Positions 10,030 to 61,648 of a stretch of 64,000 nt of DNA are shown piece after piece. Position numbers and translations under genes: made by a program. The stretch spans positions 22,956,034 through 23,020,033 of the forward strand of contig NC_134829.1 in assembly GCF_004210375.1 (NCBI RefSeq). Reading direction: 5' to 3'. The notes beneath the pieces are model-generated. The model searched no databases. It saw only the letters and a program-made list of their open reading frames with translations, and was not told where the DNA came from. Numbering within the stretch: position 1 is the stretch's first letter; every line of letters begins with the position of its first letter. Source of the DNA: Tachypleus tridentatus (Eukaryota; Arthropoda; Merostomata; Xiphosura; Limulidae).

Positions 10030-11260
10030 TCATGGAACTCTGTGTACAAACTCTGGACTGGAGAAGTGTGGAAGGCCCCTGCACAGAGCCGAAGCCTCTG
10101 ATGATGAACAGGATCCAACATTTTCAAGGCTGAAGTCCTGGCAGAGCCTTATACCAAAGACCCATAGTCTAGTTTTGATCGAATGAGGGCATGTTAGATT
10201 TTTAGCATGGAAAAAATTGATCCACCCCCCAAGATTTGGAAGAAAAAACAGGATGTTCATTGCCCTTGTACACTTGACACGTAGCTGCTTGATGTGTGGA
10301 ATAAAGGTCAGCTTACAGTCAAATATAATCCCCAAGAACTTTGCCTCAGAAAGCATGGGAAACACAGCTTCTCCAGTATGGAGTTCAGAATCAGGGTGAA
10401 TATCCCATTGATGGCAAAAGTACATGCAAACAGTTTTGAAGGGAGAAAGGTTGAAACCGTTTGCTCTGGTCCACATCAGCAAATGATTAGGGGCAGTCTG
10501 TAGCTGCTGCTCAATATATGTCATATTTGACGACAGACACGAGATGTGGAAGTCGTCGACAAAGAGACCGTTTGCAACTATAAGGGGTAATTGTCCACTG
10601 ATGCCATTAATCTTTATAATGAAAAGTGTGACACTCAAGACACAGTCCTAAGGGACTCCAAGTTCCTGCGAGAAAAAATGGGAAAGTGTCGAATCCACAC
10701 GGACCTGGAATCGCCAATTCATTAAAAATGTTTAATAAAAATCAGCAAATTGCTACACAACTTATACGAGTGTAGGTCTCATAAGATACCATACCTCCAC
10801 ATTGTATCATAAGCTTTCTCAAGGTAAAAAAAAACAACAACAATATGTTGTTGTTTGAAAAATGTTTCCCTGATTGATGTTTCAAGTTGAATCAGATGGT
10901 CCATAATGGAGCACTGTCTTTGGAACCCACACTGAGTAAGTGAGAGAAGGTTGGTTGATTTGAGGAACCAAACCTGACGGGTATTAACCATCCTCTCTAA
11001 GGTCTTACAGAGACAGCTTGCTAAAGCAGCTGAATGGTAGTTCAGAGGAATCTTGAGATCCTTCCCATGTTTAGGAAAAGGGAGTACAATAGTATGGCAC
11101 CAAGCATCGGGAAAAACATTCGCCTGCAAGATCCGGTTAAAAACAATCAGAAGAATAGCAAGAGAAGAAGGAGATAGATGGCGCACTATCTCGTAATGAA
11201 TATAATCAGGTCCAACTGATGTACTGCAAGACCAATGAAGATCAAGTTTAAGCTCCACCA
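10030..11260 (-). pseudogene. LINE ORF2 reverse transcriptase remnant
   Basis: About 10779-11258 covers fingers and palm: VGPDYIHYEIVRHLS, FPDAWCHTIVLPFPKHGKD, a CGFQRQCS block and FFYLEKAYDTMW (motif A, with the first Asp replaced by Tyr). About 10030-10638 continues with GLFVDDFHI (the DD box, Phe for Tyr) and KFLGIIFD. The frame breaks between 10640 and 10780. Confidence 0.85.
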
Positions 11261-11829
11261 GTGTAAGGAGTGATTATACCCATATATACAATCAGCCTGA
11301 AAGGAAAGAGGCGATCGTTCTGCCCGTGTTTTGATGGCTAGGAAGATGGGGGATGAAGCAGAAGTGCTAGAAGCAAGAGAAAAGCTTTTGTCGAGAGTAT
11401 TGGTGATGCTCTTGGTATCAGCAACTACCTGGCCATCAGAGAACAAAGTAGAAAGGGAGCAGAAGGATACTGGCCACTAATTTTTCGACTTTTGTCCCAT
11501 ACGACTTCGGAACTGGTGGTAGAAGGAATGCTAAAGGTGTATTCAATCCAAGATTCCTTCTGGCTTTGACGTCTTACCCACCGAGCATGTGTACGGGCCT
11601 GCTGGAAAGTGATGCAATACGAAAGTGTGGGATATCTATGAAAGGTATCCCAAGCCTGTTTTTGAGCTTTTCTTGTCATATGGCAGACAGGATTCCACCA
11701 TGGACGAGGATACTGTGGGAAACGTATCGAGGTTTTAGGAAAACAGTCAGTGACATGATGGCAGGATCTAGCTCTGAGAGAGTTGTGAAAGAAGGCCAGC
11801 TAGCCTGGTCCAACTTCCATCAAGGCACG

Positions 11830-12490
11830 CGGGTCGGATGGCATTGACCACGGCCAGTCTCTCTCAAAATGATAGGAAAATGATCACTTCCCCGTGGATC
11901 ACTGTTGATTCTCCAAGAAAAGTAAGTGAAAAGTGAAGAGGAGCAAATAGAAAGATCTATAGCAGTAAAACACTGAATATGTGCGTGAAAATAAATATAA
12001 GAACCAGTATTAAAGATAGACAGGTTGTGATCCAAGAGCATATGCTCTATAGTACAACCCCTCCCATCAATACTAGCACCACCTCAAGGGGATTATGTCC
12101 ATTAAAATCCCCCATTAGTAAAAATGGGGATGGTAACTGCTCAATGAGGACATCAAGGTCTGACTGATTATAGATCTCTTCAGGAGACAGGTAGAGAGAA
12201 CAAATAGTGATAATACAACCCAAGGAAACACGAATGGTTACAGCCTCCAAGGGTGTATCAAGTGACAAGGACAGGATGGACACATGCTGATCAACCAGCA
12301 ATGCCACCCCACCATGCACTCGTCCATCACATGACTTATCGTTTCTATACAAAGAAAACTTCCGAAGTGTGACTGTATCAGCATATTTCAGAAACGTTTC
12401 CTGTAAGGACAGGCACACTGGATGGTGAGAATCAATCAAATCCTTAATGTCATCTAAATGTGATCGAAAACCTCAACAGTTCCACTGGAT
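11830..12490 (-). pseudogene. LINE ORF2 AP endonuclease remnant
   Basis: Opens with QWNC, a stop where Arg is expected, then GFRSHLDDIKDLI. Next come LQETFLK (the catalytic Glu position), GRVHGGVALLVD, SLYLSP and LLMGDFNGHN. These are the standard blocks of LINE apurinic endonucleases, which nick target DNA to prime reverse transcription. Confidence 0.8.
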
Positions 12491-12499
12491 CAGAGTGGC

Positions 12500-13708
12500 A
12501 ATTGTTATTTATGTGAAGGAATGTGGCGGGAAGATCTTCTGTTTGTGATCACGTGTTTTTCTTTATTGGACGAACATCTATCAACCTCCATGAATCCTGC
12601 CCTGGATCGGGTAGGAAGGTCTCTGTTTGTTGACAAATATTCCAATGACTGAGGGCGTGAACGAATGGTTGATTTAGTTTTGGGGGCTGCAGAAGAGGAT
12701 GGACCTGAGTAAACATTTGAACCTGAAGAAAGTGAAACTGGGCATTCACTGGAAGGAGCAGTAGGGACAGAGATGGAAGTAGACATAGATGCGTTAATTT
12801 TTTTTAATTATAAAGGGCATGAGATTCTTAAGATGTTTTGCAAACGACTCTGTTGAAGACACGGAAAGATCTGTCTGTACTCCCATTGTGATAGTGGAAT
12901 AGAGTACAGCAGCATATGTCCGAGACAGAGTTTGGGACAATACTGTCCGAGTTTCTGAGTAAGTGATATTATTAACAGTCTTTAAGTGTTGCACCTCGTT
13001 CTCTTCTACCCATTTAGGGCAAGAAGTAGAGTAAGAGGTGTGTGGGCCACTACAGTTAATACAGTGTGGTTCCAGGTTGCACATGTAAGCGTCGTGGCCT
13101 TTACCACCACGACGAGCACATGCCAAAGATCCACGACATGATGTTTTAAGCGGCCAGACCGTTGACACTGGAAACATCTGAGAGGGTTAGGAATGTAAGG
13201 CCGTACCTTGCAGTTCAGATAACCTACTGTGACTGTGACAGGAGGACAAGGTGATGTAAACGTTAGTAGGGTCCATAATTCTGTCTTTATGGGTAAAGAT
13301 TCTGGGTCTTAGCTGGAGAAACCAGCGAGGATTTCTGACTTGGGAATATTCTTTAAATCCCTCTCAACTATAACTCCTCTGGAAGAATTCATAGTCGCAT
13401 GGGAAGTAACCTCAATGAGTATATCCTTCAAATGGATTTTGATTTTTGATTTCAAGAGGAGTTTGGTACGCTGTGGTGAAGATGTTTCCACCAAAATGTC
13501 TCCACAACGTAACTTCTTTACTGATTTTTGGGAGCCAGCAAGTCCCTCTAATCCCTTCTGAATGAAAAATTGAGACATCTGCTCCACGGATTTCTCAATT
13601 AAAGAATTGAGATGTAGAATCTGGCTGTAATGATGACTGTATGAGGTATAAAATCTGGCTGTAATAATGACTGTACAACAGAGTCGTCTATACGTGGCCG
13701 TTTTTCAA
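12500..13708 (-). pseudogene. LINE ORF1 remnant with CCHC zinc knuckle
   Basis: A stretch at about 13045-13140 reads CNLEPHCINCSGPHTSYSTSC followed by PKW, the GPH...CPKW knuckle common in ORF1 of jockey and I-type LINEs. Nucleic-acid binding and RNP formation are the known family roles. The Ser/Pro-rich tail at 12505-12786 is ORF1 in style. Frames are broken near 13310 and 13190. Confidence 0.75.
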
Positions 13709-13760
13709 TTTTTCATTTTTATTTATTTTGTTAGAAAGAGGGGGTATCCATAACAAAGTA

Positions 13761-14155
13761 GCTACATTTCAGTGCCCACTGACCTCACCCACCATGCACC
13801 CCTACGAACTACAATGAAATACACCACTTCCAAATCTCAAATAAATCTCAAATTTATTTAAAACCAAGTTAAAAAGTTAATTATTTCAGTGGTTCAAAAG
13901 TAAATAAATTTTTCACTAAAAAGTACAGCAGTATCTAAGTACAAACTAATTCGTAACTGAGCTGCAGCAAACCAAAACATAAGTGTCACATATCAATTAA
14001 GACACTGAAGGATCAATCAAACGTGTTAACAGTAAAAAAACAAAAAGCATATTTATAGAAATACATTTTCCAATTTGGGAAATATTAAATAAGGCATTTT
14101 AGTGCTCAAAAATAATTTCTTGGCATTATATAAAATAATGTTGTTAGTTTATGTT
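13761..14155. other. Intergenic stretch
   Basis: AT-rich. The first bases may still belong to the LINE 5' UTR. Nothing else seen. Confidence 0.4.
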
Positions 14156-14422
14156 GGCCCGGCATGCCCAGGTGGCGAAGACACTCGACTCGTCAGCTGC
14201 GGGTCGTAAGTTCGAATCCCCCGTCACACCAAAAATATTCACCCTTTTAACCGTGAGTGTTATATGTTACGGTCAATCCCATTATTCGTTAGTAAATGAG
14301 TTGTCCAAGAGTTGGCGGTGAGTGGTGATGATTAGCTGTCTTCCCTCTAGTGTTATACTGCTAAATTACGGACGGCTAGGGCAGATAGCCCTTGTGTAGT
14401 TTTGCGCAAAATTCAAAACAAA
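14156..14422 (+). mobile_element. tRNA-derived SINE, family 1
   Basis: Full head GGCCCGGCATGCCCAGGTGG, B-box AGTTCGAATCC, family middle part and a tail with GGGCA...TGCGC, so one stem pair is lost. I found no convincing target-site duplication, so this is probably an older copy. Confidence 0.88.
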
Positions 14423-15290
14423 CTTTTAGCTACAAAATTTAAATAAAATTATTCATTGAACCACAAATTTAAAAAAAAATCCCAACGACATTTTAAACTC
14501 ATTCAAAAGAAGACTAAACTTATTTGAATACAAACACACTTCGTGTATAACTTTAATAAATTAAAAGCAATTTTATCACAACTTCCATTTTTATCTGTTA
14601 GTAAATATGTTATCCATTTCAAACTTCTCGGTTTGCTACTGGTGTATTTAAAACATCAAAACATTCTTAATCTTCTAAACAATATGATTTTGAAAACGAT
14701 GTTTAAAATAACGTTATGGATAGTAAATGCCTTTAAATATTTAAATAAAATTGAATCCGATGTATTATTACCATTTTTTGTTTATCAGAACTATTTTGTG
14801 TAATTTATACGTCGTAACAATTAAGATTTACCCTACAGTACAAAAGAAAAAAAAATCCTTACTAGTAGATATTAATCCGGTTACCTTTTTCTTTATAAGA
14901 ATACATATATTTTTCTCTTTCTTCATATAGTTTTATTACTTTTAATTAATATTCTGCTTCAATGCGGTTTGTTTTCCATCATCTGGGTAAATTTTACGAA
15001 CATTAAACCTACGACAATACTCGAAGCTAGCAATTAGTATTCGCGTTTTCCGCAAGTGGGGTATAACTCTGTTACTTCTATAAATTTACTTTAACATTTC
15101 TCGTTAGAACTTAGTATATCTAAATTTATATGTATTTTTATTACACTGTAATTAGTTGTATTTTTAATATTAAAATGTTAGCTAGAGGAAGCTGCGGTTT
15201 TTATAATAACACTCAGATCAGAAGGTTTAAAACAGGTCTAGCACAATTAGAAAGTTTTAACGATATAACAGTATTTAACATATTCAAAAG
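14423..15290. other. Intergenic AT-rich stretch
   Basis: No feature recognised. The open frame at 14543-14803 is AT-rich and looks random. Confidence 0.45.
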
Positions 15291-15292
15291 TA

Positions 15293-15318
15293 CAGAGTGT
15301 TCAGAAAGTCACTGTGCA
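15293..15318 (+). repeat. Left terminal inverted repeat of mariner-like element
   Basis: Matches the right end at 24 of 26 positions when reversed. Confidence 0.93.
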
Positions 15319-15362
15319 GTTTTGTAATCATATTTTATTATATTTCAGATTTTGATCCCAAT

Positions 15363-16329
15363 ATGGTTTTAACAACTGAAGAACGTGTATGGCTCGTCGA
15401 ACACGTATTCTGAGAAGGTGGTGCGACAGCGATTTCCTGAAAAATTCCCAGATACACCTGTTCCACATCGCAATGCAGTTCGTAACCTTGTTGATAAGTT
15501 TCAGGAAACAGGATCAGTAGATGACGCCAAACGCTGTGGAAGGCCAGCAAAGTTATCGGAGGAGAAACTGTTGGATATTTCTGACAGTGTGATGCAGAGT
15601 CCATCAAAATCATTACGAAAGTTAGCTCAGCAGCATGATATTGGTCTTGGAACTGCTTATAAGGCCGTCAGAAAGAAAGTAAAGCTCTTCTCATACAAAA
15701 TAATGGCGGTACAAAAACTGAAAGCAACTAATAATAAAAAACGAATACGCTATTGCAGATGGTTTAACCGATTTATCGAAGAAAATACAGCTCATGTGTT
15801 GGATGTGACCTTTTCACCGACGAAGCTTGGTTCCATCTCTCGGGTCACGTTAATTCACAAAATTCAAGATTGTGGTCATCCGATAATCCTCACAGTTTGC
15901 AGAAACACCCCTACATGATTTCAAGGTTAATATGTGGGTCCAGACGTCGGAGATTCTTCACATCTTCATCGGTCAGATGACAAGTGATGAAATAAATTAC
16001 TCATGGTTTCAACAGAATGGTGTTACTGCCCACACATCTCTCAGATCTATGCGGTTATTAAAGGAATGTTTTGGAGACCGCATTATTTCCAAAGACGTGG
16101 GGCCCCCACGCTCACCAGATCTTAATCCACCAGACTTTTATCTATGGGAAGCAGCAAAATCTGCAGTGTATTGAGATCGTCCGCGCATGCTGGATGACTT
16201 GAAATCAGCGATAACAGCATTCATTCAGTTTATTTCAAGCCAACAACTGATAGCGGTGTTTAGAAACAAAATAAGAAGGATCCAAGCCTGTATTGATGCC
16301 AATGTGGGTCACTTTCAACATTGTTTATA
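15363..16329 (+). pseudogene. Mariner-family transposase remnant
   Basis: The frame starts at MVLTTEERVWLVEHVF (ATG 15363) and hits a stop. It shifts, then continues from about 15411 as a helix-turn-helix DNA-binding region (RQRFPEKFPDTPVPHRNAVR, GRPAKLSEEKL, SPSKSLRKLAQQ). At about 15810 it shifts again; FTDEAWFHLSGHVNSQ with the first catalytic Asp is found in the next frame. Later WFQQNGVTAHTS has Asn where the second catalytic Asp belongs, and PPRSPDLNPPDFYLWE keeps the third. Loss of a catalytic residue plus several frameshifts means there is no activity. Confidence 0.88.
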
Positions 16330-16392
16330 ATTGTCGTTCATATTTACCTCCTGTATTCTATATTGAAACATGTCTGTTAATAAATATATAAG

Positions 16393-16418
16393 TGCACAGT
16401 GACTTTCCGAACACCCTG
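16393..16418 (-). repeat. Right terminal inverted repeat of mariner-like element
   Basis: Partner of 15293-15318; followed by the duplicated TA. Confidence 0.93.
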
Positions 16419-16420
16419 TA

Positions 16421-17055
16421 GATTGCATATACAGGATAGTTACATAAGTGTAGAGTAAGTCAGTGTGTTAGTCATCACGATTTTGTGCTTTTCTTTCTTT
16501 TTTTTTGTTTAAAGCCTTAGTTTGTTCGAGGTTTAAACGCCATTTATAACATAAGCCTTCAACAATGTACAAGTGTTCGCGCATATGGAAACGTTAAAGG
16601 AAGAGATAATTTCCACTTATCATGTGAAGCAAACGTTTAATTATTTTTTTAACAAAAGAACGTTACACCGACACCTTTATAATACAAACTGTTTTATACT
16701 GTCATCTTAGTTTACTAATTTGGGATTAACTTAAATCTAAGCTGACCGAACCTTGTGGCATATTAGATTTATGGCCAAAAATATCGTTAACAACTGATGA
16801 AATAATGCACTCTGATTACATAAATAAAAACAGAATAAAATTATACTTAATTAACAAGATTAATTATGGGTTGATTGTTAGTTTTTTACTTGAGAAGGTA
16901 GCTTATGTTCTACACATTTAAAGTAAGCTTTTGTTTCGTTGGACTTCACACAAGCTATACAAGAACTATATGCGCTTTGCATTCCGAATTTTGAAGTGAT
17001 AAGCTGAAGGAAAGGCAGCTAGGCGACACACCCACCTCCAACTTTTGTCTGTTTT
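16421..17055. other. Intergenic AT-rich stretch
   Basis: No feature recognised. Confidence 0.4.
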
Positions 17056-17059
17056 AGAG

Positions 17060-17160
17060 AAAAGCCAGATTAGGTTACCCGTTATGCCCACCACAATAAG
17101 CCAAACCGTGGATTTTAGAGCGTTGCAAGTCCGTAGATCTTAATGCTACCTTGAGGACAT
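17060..17160 (-). mobile_element. Diverged fragment of family 2 SINE
   Basis: Read on minus, ACTTGCAACGCTCTAAAATCC and CCACGGTTTGG-like pieces followed by GGTGGGCAT match the head of family 2, but the hairpin tail is missing or unrecognisable. Confidence 0.5.
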
Positions 17161-17345
17161 CAACTATTGTAATAAGATTTGATCGTCAATCTAACCTTAC
17201 GCCTATACTCAACCTATCTTTCACTATTTAATTTTCTTTACAAACTCATTTCGGGGCCAAACACTGAAAATCTCTTAACTTGTATCTTTACTTATCCATC
17301 TTCAAAGAGAAATTATTCTGGAGATGAGAGAATGTTTCTTTGTTT

Positions 17346-17596
17346 CAGAATTTCAAGCAAAGTTACACGAAGGCTATCTGCGCGAGCCATCCCTAATTTA
17401 GCAGTGTAAGACTAGAGGGAAGGCAGCTAGTCATCACCACCCACCGCCAACTCTTACCAACAAATAATAGGATTGACCGTTATATTATAATGCCCCCACT
17501 GCTAAAAGGATGAGCATGTTTGGTTCGACGTGGATTCGAACCCGCGACCCTCTGATTACGATCGGAACGCCTTAACCCACCTGGCCGTGACGGGCC
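17346..17596 (-). mobile_element. tRNA-derived SINE, family 1
   Basis: Head GGCCCGTCACGGCCAGGTGG on minus, B box GGTTCGAATCC, middle part with a small deletion, tail hairpin with one arm decayed (GCGCA against TGCTT). Confidence 0.88.
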
Positions 17597-20556
17597 TATG
17601 ATAGAATGACAAATCACTCTTGACAGTGGTATTTGTAATCAATTTCAATATTAATTGAACCAATAATCAACAAATCTTTTCCACATAACATAAATCCAGA
17701 TTTCTATCTCCCTTTATACATGTACAGGTCATTGAGAATTCATTTCCAAAGTCAATTACTACTTCAGGTTTCCAATTTTCATCAAACGAGTTTCGAGTTA
17801 ATTTATATTACCAATCTATTACTTAAATACATACATTATTCATTAACTACTCTAGTTTATAAATAAAAGCAATCTTTATCTTAAAATATTACAAAATGAC
17901 CCCTAACGTTTCGAAACATATAACCAAAAATAACGATTTAAAAAAACGCGTAACTTGAGCCTAGTTGGAAAAAAAAAAAACTTGTGTTCATTATCCGGAG
18001 TTTTACACCTTTTTTCAAATGGTCCATATCAAATAGAAGTTTTCTTTGTTTCATATTTTCATCTAAGCAATACAGAATTGATGGCAAAGAAAAAGGGCAA
18101 AATGAATCAACTGTATTCATCTCTTTTATTCAGAAATCTTTGTTCCTGTATATGATCGAAAAACGATAATTCAAAAGTTGGAAAAAAAAAAAAGGCGGTA
18201 AGACAGTTGCAAAACAAAGCGAGCGAAGATGTTAAACATGTATTGTCTTTACTTGGTCTTAGTTGCAATAAAAAACTTGAAACATCACACGACTAACTAA
18301 CAAAAACAGCATTAAAAAAAGGAAGCATCACCCTACATCATAAGGTTATAAAAAGGTAACCCTACATCATAATAAAGTATGAAAAATTCGTTATTTTATG
18401 AAAACTAGGAACGTGAGAAAGGACGATGTCGCAGTTTCGTTTAATTGTGGTGTCACAAAGATATTATTATTCCAAAAAATTAATAACCTAATAATCAGTG
18501 CTTAATTAGAATGCCCTAAACTTCCAAAAAAAAATGTGGTTTTATCAAAATTAAGTATCTAATGGGTCTGTAAATAATTTTACTATCTAGTGTTATACAT
18601 TTTATTGGTAATATACGGTCATTAAATCGAAAGAGGTTGAACAGTGAAAAATAGAAATGTTACTATTGCAAGCTGGCATATAGGGAACTATATCTAGGAA
18701 GGGGATGTTACCAATAAGTTACACAAGTTATCCACCATTTGAAACAGATTTACTAATAAGAGCAAGTTCACATTCTAAAAAACTGACGATGAATTATGGA
18801 AAGCAAGTTACACAAATATCAAAGTATTAACACATGCAATTCGAAAAAAAAAACCGACATAAAAATGATTAGGAAAAGCAACAAACATAGCAAGGAAAAC
18901 AGTTAAGTGTTAACCCTCAAATTCCCAGTTATCCATATTTCTTTTACTACCAGAAATATCTACATTGCAATACACAGTGTAATTTAATAACAAATCATAT
19001 GATACCAAATAAATGAAATAATTTTTTATGCAAAATATATAAAGTATACAATTAATAACTATTAAACCTAATTGTCCATGTTCATTTTGTGTATCCCATA
19101 TGTTATTATGGCTCCTGTCATCAACAGTTGGGAGCCCACAATTTAAATGCACAAATTTATGAAAATGTATTTGAATCCCTACATGATTCAAACATCAGTA
19201 ATTTTGAGAATAAAACACAGTTCTTATGAATCCCTTTCAAGCAATTCATCTTCTGTATCTCTCAGCAAGTTTTCCAGTTTAATAGTTTCAGATGTGCTTT
19301 TGGAAAAAAAAATTCATAAAATGTTTTCAGCCATAGGAAATAGTTTCATCTATTACAAAACCTATGTGCAAATTTCTTACATGATACCATAAAAATAGTA
19401 ACAGGAATTCACACAGACAGAAGAAAACAGATCACTGAAATTGTATTTAATAACATAGGAATGCATACTTTTGGATTTTAATGATTTAAGTGTAACTGCA
19501 ATTACATTTTTATGTTTAAGTAAAAATACACCATCTTAACTTTCAAAATACATAAAAAATACAAAGTGGATAAGCTTCTCTTTTTTTATTATTTTGGCTC
19601 GGAAAACTTTACAATGCTCTGCATATTTCTTCGTTCAACAATAACCAATCACGTACGACCTTGCAACTATTTTATCCTAAACAAAAAAAATCTTCTGACC
19701 AGTAATTTAAGTGACCTTTTACATTACAAAAGTTTAAAAAATCAAAACTGTGTTTTCTATACATCACATCCCTTTGTAATTTGCCTGACTTACCTCTGTA
19801 TGGCTAGTACCACTCTCAGAACAAGACAAAAAAAACAAACCCTACACTAACTGATACATAACTTTTCCAAAGCCAAAACATAAGACAAAAATGGCACCAG
19901 TAAAGCCCAACTAAAATATAAGTAGGTTTAGAACAAATCAGTGTAATGGAAAGTAGTTACAAAGAAATATGAATACTCTGTCAACAAAGAAATATGAATA
20001 CTCTTGTCATCTTATACCTGTTTGAGAGAAATTTAAGGAATATTTTGTGAATCAAGTTTTACCAAGAAAAACGTTGGTCTTAGAAAGCATTCATACATTT
20101 TAAAGACAGCTGGATTAGGTTCATAAGCACATTAAGGCACTACCACAATGACCATTACATCCCCAACAAAACTGCTATTAAATTACATTAAAAAAGATGC
20201 TTAAGTTATTAGTCAATGTTAGATATAAAATTGTTACTATAACTTACTGTCCTTCTTAGTTGTCTATTATGTTTGTGAAAGAAAATAAATGATCTCTACA
20301 GCTACTTTTTTATTCAACAAGACAATGCTCACAGACACATTTTATAGTTCACTGTACCAAGTATACTTTTGTTTTTTTGTTTCTTTCTTTTCCAAAAACA
20401 ACTTACACAGCTGAAAAAAGAAAATAACAAAAACTGCACATCAAAGACATGATACAACTAGCTTTGATCAATTTGTTTAAATTAGAACAGATCTAACATA
20501 TCTTGTGGTGGTATCCTGTCTGATATTTATGCATGCTTAATAAACTTATACTTATC

Positions 20557-20641
<85 letters not shown>

Positions 20642-20920
20642 AAATCCAATTAGTAAAACAAGTTCCTGGTATTACAAAGAGCAAGAATAACTACAGTTTT
20701 CAATAAACAGTAAGTTGTAAGCAACTTACAAATACAATTCTTCCTTTAATAGACTGTATTGATACATAGCAACAATTCTATATAAGAAATTGCCTCCCCT
20801 TGAATTAAACAACACTAGTACAAAAGAAGTTTCGGATAATGGACAGGAAGAAAGAATGAGGCACTAAGTCCAGTTTTCTTGAAGAAAGGTTAAGACCAAT
20901 TTGCAACTATTCTGCATGAT
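17597..20920 (-). other. Region downstream of moesin stop: 3' UTR of unknown length, then intergenic
   Basis: Several AATAAA-like hexamers occur on the minus strand (one at 20309-20314), so the end of the moesin mRNA cannot be fixed. No coding exon recognised. It holds the long GT microsatellite and a 21-base near-tandem repeat around 19959-20003 (AAAGAAATATGAATACTCT twice). Confidence 0.5.
20561..20638. repeat. (GT)39 microsatellite
   Basis: Seventy-eight uninterrupted bases of GT, read as CA in the moesin mRNA direction, about 280 bases past the moesin stop. The frame of repeated His-Thr codons it creates is an artefact. Confidence 0.97.
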
Positions 20921-61602
<40,682 letters not shown>

Positions 61603-61614
<12 letters not shown>

Positions 61615-61648
61615 CTTGCTAGCCTGGTTGGTTCTTCAAAGTGTGTAA
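61603..61648 (-). CDS. Moe: Moesin exon with start codon
   Basis: The exon opens after a CTTTTCAG acceptor at 61649-61650. It carries 34 bases of 5' UTR and then ATGCCAAAAGCA (61614-61603, residues 1-4, MPKA) and a GTGAGT donor. The acceptor shows that at least one more 5' UTR exon lies upstream. Confidence 0.9.

Larger units (their letters stand above)
8437..13760 (-). mobile_element. I-clade-like LINE, nearly full length, decayed
   Basis: On minus the order is ORF1 with a zinc knuckle (about 13600-12500), AP endonuclease (about 12490-11830), reverse transcriptase (about 11260-10030), RNase H (about 9700-9310), a C-terminal Cys/His motif (9059-8865), a 3' UTR and a terminal hairpin (8458-8485). 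RNase H behind the RT plus a C-terminal Cys/His motif is the layout of I-group elements. Many stops and frame changes show that it is no longer active. Both ends are estimated, and I could not find clear target-site duplications. Confidence 0.85.
15293..16418 (+). mobile_element. Mariner-like DNA transposon, inactive, flanked by TA
   Basis: About 1.13 kb bounded by 26-bp inverted repeats (15293-15318 and 16393-16418, two mismatches; inner parts GTTCAGAAAGTCACTGTGCA and GTTCGGAAAGTCACTGTGCA). TA dinucleotides at 15291-15292 and 16419-16420 fit the Tc1/mariner target. Inside is a broken transposase on the plus strand. Confidence 0.93.

Noticed and set aside
20493-20684. Protein with long His-Thr repeat
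   Set aside because: It is only the translation of the GT microsatellite.
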